The notes: a model not told the origin generated them from the sequence alone. 64,000 bases of DNA from Mesorhizobium carmichaelinearum (GCF_900199455.1 NZ_FZQR01000002.1:496001-560000); one strand, 5' to 3'. Positions 25,051-33,924 are shown, counted from the stretch's first letter. Numbers and translations are program-made.

Positions 25051-26238
25051 ATGAAAAACATGATGCGCGGCCTGATGGCCGCAACCGCCTTTGTATCCAT
25101 CACGAGCGTTGCCTTTGCCCAGGATGTGCAAGGCGTCATCGGCGGGCTGCCGACCGAACTCAAGGCGCAGTATGACGGCGCGCCGCAGAAGGTGCTGCCT
25201 TCGGCCTGGGACAATTTCACCCCGCCGCCGAAGCCGTGGAAATGGTGCCATTCGGAATCCTACCAGGGTAATCCGTGGCGCGTGACGGTCACCACGGAGT
25301 TGAAGCGTCTGGTCGACGGGCTGATCGCCGACGGCAGCGTATCCAGCTTCGAAGTGTCCGACTCCAACAATGACGCCAGCCAGCAGATCAATCAGATCCG
25401 CGCCTTCATCGACAAGAAGTGCTCGATCATCACCTCGATCCCTGGCTCGGCGACCGCACTCGACGATGCCATCGATGCCGCTGCCAAGGCCGGCATTCCG
25501 TTCATCACCGCGGCCGGTTCGGTGACCAGCCCGAACGCGATCAATGTCGATTCCAACTATGCGCGCTGGGGCTACGACATGATGACGGCGATCGGCAAGG
25601 CTGATCCGGACGGCGCCAGCATCCTGCTCGTCGAAGGCATTGCCGGCCACCCGATCGTGGTGCAGGAGCGCCAGGGCGCCGACAAGGCGCTGGCGGAAAA
25701 TCCGAAGCTGAAGATTTCGCGCAACGTCAACGGCAACTGGACGGCAAACGTCACCAAGACGGTCGTGCTGCAGGCGATCGCCACCAACCCGGCACCGATC
25801 GATGCGGTGTGGACGACCGGCAGCGAAAGCCGTGTCGTCGCCGAGGCCTTCGCCGAAGCCGGCCGGCCGGCGCCGCTGATCACCGGTTCGATCACGGGCG
25901 ATGCGCTGGGTTACTGGAAGGCTAACCCGGACAAATACCGCTTCGAAGGCCATGCGGTGCTGCCGCACTGGACTGCCGAGACGCTGTTCCGCGTCGGCGA
26001 GCGCATGCTCGACGGCCAGAAGCCGAAGCTGAACACGCTGCTGATCCCGATCCCTCCGGTGCACAGCGCCGATCTCGGCCAGTGGTACAAGGACTGCATG
26101 ACGACGGATGCCGTCTCGATCTTCCCTATCCCGCCAAAAGATCCGATGCCGGAGGAATGGCTTGACGCCTATTTCTCCAACCCGGCGCCGACCAAGGGCT
26201 GGGACTATTCGAAAGTACCCGACGCCTGCGCGAAGTGA
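25051..26238 (+). CDS. Periplasmic sugar-binding protein (RbsB/LacI-type fold)
   Basis: This 395-residue protein has a clear Sec signal peptide (MKNMMRGLMAATAFVSIT, cleavage near AFA-QD). The mature part has the type I periplasmic fold, with blocks such as SSFEVSDSNNDASQQINQI, CSIITSIPGSATALDDAI and AVWTTGSESRVVAEAF, as in ribose/xylose receptors. It is longer than RbsB because of an N-terminal extension (about residues 25-75) and a C-terminal tail. A GGAGGAG ribosome site precedes the ATG. It leads the split-ATPase and permease genes and sets the importer's specificity. Confidence 0.87.
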   Translation: MKNMMRGLMAATAFVSITSVAFAQDVQGVIGGLPTELKAQYDGAPQKVLPSAWDNFTPPPKPWKWCHSESYQGNPWRVTVTTELKRLVDGLIADGSVSSFEVSDSNNDASQQINQIRAFIDKKCSIITSIPGSATALDDAIDAAAKAGIPFITAAGSVTSPNAINVDSNYARWGYDMMTAIGKADPDGASILLVEGIAGHPIVVQERQGADKALAENPKLKISRNVNGNWTANVTKTVVLQAIATNPAPIDAVWTTGSESRVVAEAFAEAGRPAPLITGSITGDALGYWKANPDKYRFEGHAVLPHWTAETLFRVGERMLDGQKPKLNTLLIPIPPVHSADLGQWYKDCMTTDAVSIFPIPPKDPMPEEWLDAYFSNPAPTKGWDYSKVPDACAK

Positions 26239-26257
26239 CGCCATCGACAGACCCAGC

Positions 26258-26285
26258 AAGCCGGCTCCTTTCGGGGAGCCGGCTT
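26258..26285 (+). other. GC-rich stem-loop after the binding-protein gene
   Basis: AAGCCGGCTCC and GGAGCCGGCTT form a perfect 11-bp stem with a 6-base loop in the 66-base gap before the first ATPase gene. No T-run follows. Such hairpins commonly protect binding-protein mRNA or partly block read-through, giving more receptor than membrane parts. Confidence 0.6.
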
Positions 26286-26304
26286 GCCAGGTTCGAAACA
26301 CGGC

Positions 26305-27042
26305 ATGCTTGAAATCAGAACCATATCCAAACGCTATGGCGAGACGGTCGCGCTGGCCGACGCTTCGATCGCGTTCCGGGCGGGGACCATCCACACCATC
26401 CTGGGCGAAAACGGCTCGGGCAAGAGCACCATGGTCAAGCTGTTGTCCGGTATCGTCCAGCCGGACAGCGGCGCGATCCTGCTGCAAGGCAGGCCGTTTT
26501 CGGGAGCCAATCCCTCGGCATTCCAGGCGCAAGGGTTCGCCACGGTGTTCCAGGAAGTTCTGATCGCGCCGGATTGCAGCGTGATCGACAACATCCTGCT
26601 TGGCCAGGACGGCCTGATCCGGCGCGCCGTGCCACGCAAGGAGCGCCGTGACCGGGCGGCAGCCGCACTGAAGCGCTTCGCCGTTACCGATGTTCCTCTC
26701 GACAAACCAGCCGGCCTGTTGCCGCTGGCCGCGCAGCAACTGGTCGTTCTCGCTCGTGCGATCGTGCGCAAACCCAGGATTCTGATCCTCGACGAGGTGA
26801 CGGCGGCGCTCGATTTCGCCGATCGCGAGTCCGTCTTTTCGCTGATGCGCAGCCTTGCCGACGAAGGCTGCCTGATCCTGTTCATCACCCACCGCATGGA
26901 CGAGGTGATGGCGCTTTCGGATCGCATCTCGATCCTGCGTGGCGGCAGCGTGGTGCGCACCGAGGAACGCGGCGCTTCCACGCCGGCGGAATTGCTCAAG
27001 GCCATGGCGCCACGCACGGCGGCGGAGCTGGCGCATGGCTGA
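26305..27042 (+). CDS. Sugar ABC transporter ATPase, N-terminal half encoded alone (RbsA/XylG NBD1-like)
   Basis: This 245-residue protein matches the first nucleotide-binding domain of the usually duplicated, roughly 500-residue RbsA-type ATPases. Walker A is intact (GENGSGKST) and Walker B keeps the catalytic Glu (LILDEVTAALD, with V for the common P). The signature reads LPLAAQQLV instead of LSVGQQQ. The switch His is in ITHRMDE. The ATG at 26305 is preferred over a TTG at 26284. It overlaps the second-half gene by eight bases, so the two are made together and should form a heterodimer. Confidence 0.85.
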   Translation: MLEIRTISKRYGETVALADASIAFRAGTIHTILGENGSGKSTMVKLLSGIVQPDSGAILLQGRPFSGANPSAFQAQGFATVFQEVLIAPDCSVIDNILLGQDGLIRRAVPRKERRDRAAAALKRFAVTDVPLDKPAGLLPLAAQQLVVLARAIVRKPRILILDEVTAALDFADRESVFSLMRSLADEGCLILFITHRMDEVMALSDRISILRGGSVVRTEERGASTPAELLKAMAPRTAAELAHG

Positions 27043-27793
27043 TCGCGCCGCCCCTGATTTTCGTGGCCTCGCCGTTCGCGGCCTCGTCATTGCACCCGGT
27101 GCCAGCGCAATAACGCAAACCATCGCTCCCGGTGAGATCGTTGGCCTTGCCGGCCTCGACGGCCACGGCCAGGAACTGTTCCTCAAAATGCTCGCCGGAC
27201 TCACCTCGCCGCTTGGCGGCTCGATCGAGCTCGGCGCGTCGGGCGCGTCCCGCAAGATCACCGGCTTCCGCAAGGCTGTCGCAAGCGGCATCGCCTATCT
27301 GCCGCGCGACCGGCGTGCGAACGGCATTTTTCCCACACAATCGGTGCTCGACAATTTTGCCGTGTCCACCCTGTCGCGCGATACGCGCCTCTGCCTGATC
27401 AGCCCGGCGGCGCGCAAGGCGCGCTACGACCTCTACCGCGAGAAACTGTCGATCGTAGCCCCCCGGCCCGATGCACCGATCACCACCCTGTCCGGCGGCA
27501 ACCAGCAGAAGGTGCTTTTGGCACGGGCACTGGCGCTGGAGCCCGCCATCCTGCTGCTCAACGACCCAACGCGCGGCGTCGACGTGGCGACGCGGCATGT
27601 GCTCTACGACGTCTTTCGCGGGCTGGCGGCCGATGGCATGGGGCTCGTCATACTATCCAGCGAGATCGAGGAGATTCTGCTCCTGTGCCAGCGCGTGCTG
27701 GTGTTCCGCGAAAACGAGGTCGCGGCCGAAATCTCCGGTGAAGCGATGACCACCGACAGCGTGATCTCGGCCATGTTCGGACATGCGGCATGA
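27035..27793 (+). CDS. Sugar ABC transporter ATPase, C-terminal half encoded alone (RbsA/XylG NBD2-like)
   Basis: This 252-residue protein corresponds to the second domain of RbsA-type ATPases: a degenerate Walker A (GLDGHGQEL, normal for this half), the block YLPRDRRANGIF, a full signature LSGGNQQKV and the D-loop region PTRGVDVAT. Walker B reads LLLNDPT where LDEPT is usual, so both acidic residues differ. With the first half, one composite ATP site looks complete and the other degenerate. It overlaps the permease start by ATGA. Confidence 0.85.
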   Translation: MADRAAPDFRGLAVRGLVIAPGASAITQTIAPGEIVGLAGLDGHGQELFLKMLAGLTSPLGGSIELGASGASRKITGFRKAVASGIAYLPRDRRANGIFPTQSVLDNFAVSTLSRDTRLCLISPAARKARYDLYREKLSIVAPRPDAPITTLSGGNQQKVLLARALALEPAILLLNDPTRGVDVATRHVLYDVFRGLAADGMGLVILSSEIEEILLLCQRVLVFRENEVAAEISGEAMTTDSVISAMFGHAA

Positions 27794-28740
27794 GCCCTCT
27801 CACGCGCCTCCTGTCGCTCGGGCGAAGTGTCGGTTTCGCTGTCGTGCTGCTGGCTGTCCTGTTTGCGGTCAATCTCATCCTCCGCCCGGCGCGGTTCCAG
27901 CCGGGATCGTGGGGCGCACTCATCGGACTGGCCGCGCCGCTGATCGGCGCGGCCATCGCCTCGACACCGGTGATCCTCGCCGGGCGTGGCGGCATCGATA
28001 TTTCGGTCGGACCGCTGATGGGCTTCGTCAACGCCGTGGTGATCCAGATGTTTTTCCTCAAGGCCGGCATCTCATCGCCGCTGCTGCTCGTCCCGGCCGC
28101 CTTGCTCATTGGCGCGCTGGTCGGCGCGGCGAACGGTTTTCTGGCGACGGTCGTGCGCATCCAGCCGATCGTCGCCACGCTCGGCACCTATCTGATCCTG
28201 ACCGGCGTGACGCTGACGATCCTGCCGGCGCCGATCGGCCCCGCACCCGCCTGGCTCAAGGCCTTGGCTGGTCCTTGGTCGATGCTACCGCTGCTGTTGA
28301 TGTTCCTTGCCTGGTGGCTGGTTCGGCGCCTTCCCTATTATGACCAGCTGATGGCCGTCGGCAGCGACGACCGCGCCGCCTACACCGCCGGCGTCGACGT
28401 CACCCGCGTGCGCTTCATCGCCTATGTCATGACCGGCATCCTCGGCGGCTGCGCCGGGCTGATGCTGACGGCGCTGATCGGCTCGGCCGATCCCAATATC
28501 GGGCCGACCTACACGCTGATTGCGATTGCCGCCGTAGCACTTGGCGGCGTCAGCCTGGCCGGCGGCCGTGGCGGCGTCGCCGGCGCCGCGATCGGCGCCA
28601 TCGACATCTTCCTGCTGCAAAGCGTGCTGACGACGTTCAACGTTTCGACCTTCGTCCTGCAGATCGCCTATGGCGGCATACTGGTGCTGGCGGTGATGCT
28701 GACCGCCCTGCAGGAACGTCTTGCCGTGAGGGGACGCTGA
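27790..28740 (+). CDS. Sugar ABC transporter permease (RbsC family), first
   Basis: This 316-residue, strongly hydrophobic protein has the BPD_transp_2 motifs GGIDISVGPLMGFVNAV, GAANGFLATVVRIQPIVATLGTYL and ALGGVSLAGGRGGVAGAAIGA. These permeases work as pairs with an RbsA-type ATPase. It overlaps the second ATPase half by ATGA, and the next permease starts one base after its stop. Confidence 0.9.
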   Translation: MSPLTRLLSLGRSVGFAVVLLAVLFAVNLILRPARFQPGSWGALIGLAAPLIGAAIASTPVILAGRGGIDISVGPLMGFVNAVVIQMFFLKAGISSPLLLVPAALLIGALVGAANGFLATVVRIQPIVATLGTYLILTGVTLTILPAPIGPAPAWLKALAGPWSMLPLLLMFLAWWLVRRLPYYDQLMAVGSDDRAAYTAGVDVTRVRFIAYVMTGILGGCAGLMLTALIGSADPNIGPTYTLIAIAAVALGGVSLAGGRGGVAGAAIGAIDIFLLQSVLTTFNVSTFVLQIAYGGILVLAVMLTALQERLAVRGR

Positions 28741-28741
28741 C

Positions 28742-29710
28742 ATGACTGGGCGAAACCTGTTCGCGACAACCAATGCCCGCGTCGTCGGCGCCTTCTGTGT
28801 CGCCGCCCTTCTGCATCTTGCCGGCACAATCCTCATTCCCGGCTACTCCTCCCCATTCGCGGTACGCGCCATGCTGGTGCTTGCCTCGCTGCTCGCCGTC
28901 GCCTCGATCGGGCAGACGCTGGTCGTCATCATGGGCGGCATCGACCTGTCGATCCCCTTTGTCATCGGCTTCGCCAATGTCGTGGCCGCGCAGCTTTACG
29001 GCGATGGCTGGAATTTTGTCCTGGTCTGCGGCCTCGTCGGTGTGCTGGCAATTCTCATCGGCGGCCTGAACGGATTGATCGCGCGCAGCCTCGATATCCA
29101 GCCGCTCATCGTCACGCTTGGCATTGGCATGGTGGTGCAAGGGCTTGTGCTGCTATGGACGGCCGGATTCCCGTCAGGCTCGGCGCCGCAAGCGGTTTCC
29201 AGTTTCGTGTCGATCGGCGGATCGGCCGGGCCGCTGCCGGTGCCATGGCTGGTGCCGAGCCTGGTCGTGCTGGCAGCGCTCGTCGTGCTGGTGCTGGAGC
29301 GAACGCCCTATGGCCGCCGGCTTTACGCGCTGGGCAGCAATCCGGGTGCCGCACCGCTGGCGCTGATCGACCCGGTCCGCATGTGGATGATCACCTATGC
29401 CGCGAGCGCCTTCTTCGCCGCCGTCGCCGGCGTGCTGCTGCTCGGCTTCACCGGTTCGGCCTATGGTGATGTCGGCCAGCCCTATCTGTTCCAGACCATC
29501 GCTGCCGTCGTCGTCGGTGGTGCGGCACTGGTCGGCGGCCGCGGCAGCTATCTCGGCACGATCGCCGGCGTGCTGGTGCTGACCGAAATCAACACGCTGC
29601 TGATCGGCCTCGGTTTCCAACCATCGGCGGTGCAGGCGGCACTGGGCTTGATCATCGTGCTGCTGGTCTCGCTCTACGGCCGCGAGCGGCACGTCTCGAC
29701 CACCATCTGA
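28742..29710 (+). CDS. Sugar ABC transporter permease (RbsC family), second
   Basis: This 322-residue membrane protein has the same family motifs as its neighbour: GGIDLSIPFVIGFANVV, IGGLNGLIARSLDIQPLIVTLG and VVGGAALVGGRGSYLGT. The two probably form a heterodimer channel. It is the last gene of the operon and converges with the amidohydrolase across a 3-base gap. Confidence 0.9.
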   Translation: MTGRNLFATTNARVVGAFCVAALLHLAGTILIPGYSSPFAVRAMLVLASLLAVASIGQTLVVIMGGIDLSIPFVIGFANVVAAQLYGDGWNFVLVCGLVGVLAILIGGLNGLIARSLDIQPLIVTLGIGMVVQGLVLLWTAGFPSGSAPQAVSSFVSIGGSAGPLPVPWLVPSLVVLAALVVLVLERTPYGRRLYALGSNPGAAPLALIDPVRMWMITYAASAFFAAVAGVLLLGFTGSAYGDVGQPYLFQTIAAVVVGGAALVGGRGSYLGTIAGVLVLTEINTLLIGLGFQPSAVQAALGLIIVLLVSLYGRERHVSTTI

Positions 29711-29713
29711 CGG

Positions 29714-30553
29714 TTACTTCAACCGCCAGAGCTTGCGGGCATTGCCCGACAGCAATCTGTCGCGCTCCGAAGCGCTGCAGCCGGAAAGCAGCGCATGGGT
29801 CGCCGCTACCCAGGTCGAGAGGCCGCCGCCAAGCGCGCAGACCGGCCAGTCGCTGCCCCAGACGACACGGTCCCAGCCGAAGGCGGCGATGGTGTGCTCG
29901 ACGTAGGGACGCAGCGTCTCGACCGTCCAATCGGCGGGATCGGCATAGGCGACGACGCCGGAGATCTTGGCCATGACGTTCGGGCGCCGCGCGATCTCGC
30001 TCATATGCTCGCGCCAGGGATGCTCGGCTCCGCCCTTGATGTCGGGGACGCCGCAATGGTCGAGGACGAACTGGACGCCGGGCGCAAGGTCGGCCAGCGC
30101 GATCGCCTTGGGGATCTGGTGCGGCAGCACGACGAGATCGAAAGTCAGGCCGGTGCCGCGGAGCTGCTTGATGTTGTCGCGGAACACCGCGCCTTCCGAG
30201 AGATCATCCGGCACGACATGGAGCACGCGGCGGAAGCCTTTGACGAAGGGATTTGCCCGCTGCCTCTCGAGATAGGTAGCAAAGTCCGCCTCTTCCGGCC
30301 GGCACGATGCGATGACCCCTGCCAGCATGCTGCCGGCCTGCCGCGACAGACCTTCGACCCGCGCGGTCTCGGCTTCGATGTCAGCCGGATCGACATCGAC
30401 CTCCATATGCAGCACGCGCTCGACGCCAACGCGCTGCGCTTCCACGGCGTATTCCTCATAGGAGAAATCGCGATTGAGCGCCGGCACGCCGGCAAGCCAG
30501 GGATAGCGCAAGGCCGAGCGATCGATGAGATGCAGATGGGTGTCGATGATCAT
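29714..30553 (-). CDS. Amidohydrolase 2-family TIM-barrel hydrolase (sugar lactonase-like)
   Basis: This 279-residue protein has the family metal motif IDTHLHLID at the N-terminus, a middle FVLDHCGVPDI block and a C-terminal VVWGSDWPVCALGGG with the conserved Asp. It resembles L-fuconolactonase/L-rhamnonolactonase enzymes, which open sugar lactones. The ATG at 30553 has GGAGGGAGGAG upstream; the 10-residue longer start is not needed. It lies just downstream of the IclR gene on the same strand, with a shared motif at both upstream regions. I infer lactone hydrolysis in the sugar pathway of this locus. Confidence 0.82.
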   Translation of the reverse strand: MIIDTHLHLIDRSALRYPWLAGVPALNRDFSYEEYAVEAQRVGVERVLHMEVDVDPADIEAETARVEGLSRQAGSMLAGVIASCRPEEADFATYLERQRANPFVKGFRRVLHVVPDDLSEGAVFRDNIKQLRGTGLTFDLVVLPHQIPKAIALADLAPGVQFVLDHCGVPDIKGGAEHPWREHMSEIARRPNVMAKISGVVAYADPADWTVETLRPYVEHTIAAFGWDRVVWGSDWPVCALGGGLSTWVAATHALLSGCSASERDRLLSGNARKLWRLK

Positions 30554-30597
30554 GGCGAGGCTCCTCCCTCCAGTGTTTTTCAATCATCTCACGGAGG

Positions 30598-30620
30598 AAT
30601 TCTTCATTCAAATAAGAATT
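30598..30620. promoter_or_regulatory. Inverted repeat upstream of the amidohydrolase, candidate IclR site
   Basis: AATTCTT and AAGAATT flank a 9-base spacer, in the gap between the IclR stop and the amidohydrolase. The core ATTCTTCAT (30599-30607) also occurs at 31429-31437 in the IclR/binding-protein promoter region. Confidence 0.35.
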
Positions 30621-31405
30621 TATGCTGCCGAGCCCACAGCCGACCCAGCCAGATGCGATAGCTTTTCGCAGGTTGCCAGCAACAGCTCGATCGTCCTGGT
30701 GATGTCAGGCGCTGAAGGCGTGTTGATGACTGTGATGTAGGGGATCGACAGCGCTGCGATGGCCCTGCCATCAGAACTGCGCACCGGTGCCGAAAGATTG
30801 AAGACGCCGGCGGTCTGCATCGAGGCCATCATCTCGTAGCCGCGGTCGCGGATCTGGTCGAGCCGGGTGAAGAACTCGGCCGATTGCGCCGTCTTGTCGG
30901 TGCTGCGGACGTGCTCGGAAATCATCATCTGCCGCTCTTCCTGTGAGCGGAAGGCGAGCAGCACATGGCCCGAACCGGTGTCGAACAGGCTGATGTGGGA
31001 GCCGACGCGGATCGAGATGCCCCAGTAATTCGGCGCCTCCTGCTGGGCGATGACGACGGCGGAACCGCGATCAAAAACAACGAGTTGATTGGCCTGCTGC
31101 GAGGTCTCGGCCAGCTCGCGCATCAGCGGCGTGGCGTAGGAAACCAGCCGCCGCACCGGCGCGTGCAGTTGCGCCAGGCCGAACAGTTTCAGCGTCAGCG
31201 AATAGCGGTCGCCATCCAGCCTTGTGACATAGCCGCGCCTCACCAGCCGGTCGAGCATGCGGTAGAACTCATTGGGGCTGCGGTCGAGTTTCTTGGCGAT
31301 TTCCGCCTGCGTCAGGCCGCCATCGACACCGGCGAGCAATTCCAGGATGTCGAGTCCCTTGTCGAGCGCCGGCGCGCGATAGCGCTCGTCTTCGCTGTCG
31401 TCCAT
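30620..31405 (-). CDS. IclR family transcriptional regulator
   Basis: This 261-residue protein has an N-terminal winged helix (LTQAEIAKKLDRSPNEFYRMLDRL, about residues 30-53) and a C-terminal effector domain with HISLFDTGSGHVLLAF and NLSAPVRSSDGRAIAALSI. IclR proteins usually sense pathway metabolites. The ATG at 31405 has GGAGAAG upstream; a frame from 31663 overlaps the divergent binding protein and is rejected. It is divergent from the MalE-type operon and precedes the amidohydrolase, so it likely controls both. Confidence 0.9.
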   Translation of the reverse strand: MDDSEDERYRAPALDKGLDILELLAGVDGGLTQAEIAKKLDRSPNEFYRMLDRLVRRGYVTRLDGDRYSLTLKLFGLAQLHAPVRRLVSYATPLMRELAETSQQANQLVVFDRGSAVVIAQQEAPNYWGISIRVGSHISLFDTGSGHVLLAFRSQEERQMMISEHVRSTDKTAQSAEFFTRLDQIRDRGYEMMASMQTAGVFNLSAPVRSSDGRAIAALSIPYITVINTPSAPDITRTIELLLATCEKLSHLAGSAVGSAA

Positions 31406-31428
31406 GGGGCACTTCTCCAGTGAAATCG

Positions 31429-31509
31429 ATTCTTCATATACGCATAAATGGAGCCGGCGGAAACAAATTTCGCCTTGACGTATCCATGAATGTTTTGTTT
31501 GTATATGAA
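31429..31509. promoter_or_regulatory. Divergent promoter region with paired half-sites, candidate IclR operators
   Basis: TTCATATAC at 31433-31441 and its exact reverse complement GTATATGAA at 31501-31509 flank 59 bases that include TTGACG at 31475-31480, a possible -35 element for the binding-protein gene. The region separates the IclR gene from the operon it should control. No clean -10 is seen. Confidence 0.4.
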
Positions 31510-31574
31510 TGTAGCACTTCTTGTCATCAGACGAGTTGCGGTCGCCTGCCAAGGCGCACCAAGGGAGGATACCA

Positions 31575-32894
31575 ATGAACAGACTGCTTTCCGGCGTGTC
31601 CGCCGGTGCATTGATGCTTGCATTTGGTGCAGGCACGGCCCTTGCCGGCGACCTGCCCGGCAAGTTCGAAGGCGTGACCGTCGACGTGAAACTGATCGGC
31701 GGCCAGCAATATGAAAAGCTCTACGAGCGCATCCCCGAATGGGAGAAGGCGACCGGCGCCAAGGTCAACATCCTGACCAAGAAGAACGGCTTCGACATCG
31801 ACAAGGAGTTGAAGTCCGACATCGCCTCGGGCAGCACCAACTGGTGCGTCGGCTGGAACCACTCGTCCTTCGCGCCGCAATATACGGGCCTCTATACCGA
31901 CCTCAGCAAATTGCTGCCCAAGGAAGAGATCGACGCCTTCGTGCCGTCGACGATCAAGGCGGCAACCATCGACGGCAAGCTGGAAATGCTGCCGCGCGCG
32001 CAGTTCGACGTCTCGGCGCTCTACTACCAGAAGAGCCTCTACGAGAAGGCCGACAACAAGGCCAAGTTCAAGGCCAAATACGGCTATGACCTTGTGCCGC
32101 CGGACAGCTGGAAGGAAGTCACCGACCAGGCCGAGTTCTTCGCCAACCCGCCCAATTTCTACGGCACGCAATTTGCCGGCAAGGAAGAGGCGATCAACGG
32201 CCGCTTCTATGAGATGGTCGTCGCCGAGGGCGGCGAATATCTCGACAAGGACGGCAAGCCGGTCTTCAACTCCGAGGCCGGCATCCGGGCGCTCGACTGG
32301 TTCGTCCATCTCTACAAGGCCAAGGCCGTACCGGCCGGAACCACCAACTACCTCTGGGACGATCTCGGCCAGGGCTTTGCCTCGGGCACCGTCGCCATCA
32401 ACCTCGACTGGCCGGGCTGGGCCGGGTTCTTCAACGATCCGAAGTCGTCGAAGGTCGCCGGCAATGTCGGCGTGAAAGTCGCGCCGAAGGGCTCTTCCGG
32501 CAAGCGCACCGGCTGGTCCGGTTTCCACGGTTTCTCGGTCACGGAAAACTGCCCACACAAGGAGGCCGCGGCTTCGCTGGTGTGGTGGCTGACCAATGAG
32601 GACAGCCAGAAGCTCGAGGCCGCCGCCGGCCCGCTGCCGACACGCACCGCTGTCTGGGACTGGGACCTGAAGCAGGCCGAAAACGATCCCTACAAGAAGG
32701 AGGTTCTGTCCGCCTTCCAGGAAGAAGCCAAGCACGCCTTCGCCGTGCCGCAGACGCCTGAATGGATCGAGATCTCGAACGCCGTCTATCCCGAACTGCA
32801 GGCGGCGATCCTTGGCGACAAGACCTCCAAGCAGGCACTGGATGAAGCAGCCGCCAAGGCGACGCAGATCCTGCAGGACGCCGGCAAGCTCTAG
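31575..32894 (+). CDS. Extracellular solute-binding protein family 1 (sugar importer receptor)
   Basis: This 439-residue protein has a Sec signal peptide (MNRLLSGVSAGALMLAFGAG, cleavage after ALA near residue 24). The mature domain is a family 1 receptor with VDVKLIGGQQYEKLYERIPEWEKATGA-like start and aromatic-rich pocket segments (YLWDDLGQGFASG, NLDWPGWAGFFND), suiting a sugar ligand. GGGAGG precedes the ATG. It heads an operon with two permeases, an ATPase and sugar-acid enzymes. Confidence 0.9.
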   Translation: MNRLLSGVSAGALMLAFGAGTALAGDLPGKFEGVTVDVKLIGGQQYEKLYERIPEWEKATGAKVNILTKKNGFDIDKELKSDIASGSTNWCVGWNHSSFAPQYTGLYTDLSKLLPKEEIDAFVPSTIKAATIDGKLEMLPRAQFDVSALYYQKSLYEKADNKAKFKAKYGYDLVPPDSWKEVTDQAEFFANPPNFYGTQFAGKEEAINGRFYEMVVAEGGEYLDKDGKPVFNSEAGIRALDWFVHLYKAKAVPAGTTNYLWDDLGQGFASGTVAINLDWPGWAGFFNDPKSSKVAGNVGVKVAPKGSSGKRTGWSGFHGFSVTENCPHKEAAASLVWWLTNEDSQKLEAAAGPLPTRTAVWDWDLKQAENDPYKKEVLSAFQEEAKHAFAVPQTPEWIEISNAVYPELQAAILGDKTSKQALDEAAAKATQILQDAGKL

Positions 32895-32911
32895 AACCGT
32901 CTCCCATGGCT

Positions 32912-32938
32912 GCCTCCCCCATCAGGAATGGGGGAGGC
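32912..32938 (+). other. GC-rich stem-loop after the binding-protein gene
   Basis: GCCTCCCCCA and TGGGGGAGGC pair perfectly over 10 bp around a 7-base loop, 17 bases after the binding-protein stop and before the permease genes. There is no T-run. It is the same arrangement as at 26258 and probably sets the receptor-to-permease ratio. Confidence 0.6.
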
Positions 32939-33027
32939 GATCGCGTCTTGCCGGAGGCTCGGCGATACATGGCCCTTTCGTCGCGTCCGCCTCACCGCCA
33001 GTCCAATGCAACATTTCAGGAATTCTG

Positions 33028-33924
33028 ATGAAGGGCTTCAAGCCATCCGCGCCATTCCTGCTGCTGCTTCCAGCCATCATCGTGCTGGCGACGGTCGTCG
33101 TCGTGCCGCTGCTTTTGTCGCTCTATTCCAGCTTCACACCCTTCCGCCTGACCAAACCGGAGACGTTCTTCGTCTTCGTCGGCTTCCGGAACTATCTCTC
33201 GATCCTGGCCAACACCGATTTCTGGTGGGCCTTCGGCCGCACGGTGCTGCTGCTGACCATCGCGCTCAATCTCGAACTGCTGCTTGGCCTTGGCCTCGCC
33301 ATGCTGGTGGAGAAGGCGACGCGTGGTCAGCGCATCCTGCGCACGCTGATGATGTTTCCGATGATGTTCTCGCCGATCCTGGTCGGCTTCCAATTCAAGT
33401 TCATGTTCAACGACAATATCGGCCTGGTGAACAACGCCCTGCAGTCGCTCGGCATCACGCAGGACGCCATTCCGTGGCTGATCGAGGGGCATCTCGCCTT
33501 CATCGCCATTTTGATCGCAGAGATCTGGTCGTCGACGGCGATCTTCGCCATCCTGATCCTTGCCGGCCTGCTCGCCATGCCCAAGGAGCCGATCGAGGCG
33601 GCACGCGTTGACGGCTGCACGCCGTGGCAGACGTTCCGCTATGTGACGTGGCCGTTCGTCATGCCCTTCGCCTACATCGCCATGACCATCCGCTCGCTCG
33701 ACGTCGCGCGCGCCTATGACATCGTCAAGATCATGACCGATGGCGGACCGGCAGGCCGCACCGAACTGTTGTGGACGCTGGTGGCACGCACCGCCTACAG
33801 CGACGGGCGCATGGGCATGGCCAACGCCATGGCCTATTTCTCGATCCTTTTGTCGATCGCCTTCACCGTCTATTTCTTCAACAAGCTCGCCGCGGCGCGC
33901 ACGCAGATCGGTGCGGAGTGGTGA
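33028..33924 (+). CDS. Carbohydrate ABC transporter permease (MalF/UgpA type)
   Basis: This 298-residue membrane protein has about six hydrophobic segments and the EAA loop EAARVDGCTPWQTFRYVTWPF that docks on the ATPase. Its stop shares one base with the next start (TGATG). The AGGA before the ATG at 33028 supports the start; the frame from 32812 runs through the hairpin and the receptor gene. Confidence 0.92.
   Translation: MKGFKPSAPFLLLLPAIIVLATVVVVPLLLSLYSSFTPFRLTKPETFFVFVGFRNYLSILANTDFWWAFGRTVLLLTIALNLELLLGLGLAMLVEKATRGQRILRTLMMFPMMFSPILVGFQFKFMFNDNIGLVNNALQSLGITQDAIPWLIEGHLAFIAILIAEIWSSTAIFAILILAGLLAMPKEPIEAARVDGCTPWQTFRYVTWPFVMPFAYIAMTIRSLDVARAYDIVKIMTDGGPAGRTELLWTLVARTAYSDGRMGMANAMAYFSILLSIAFTVYFFNKLAAARTQIGAEW

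Noticed and set aside
24877..27291. Very long open frame (804 codons) on the minus strand
   Set aside because: It lies opposite well-supported transporter genes, and its composition is arginine-, glutamine- and histidine-rich as expected for the antisense of GC-rich coding DNA.
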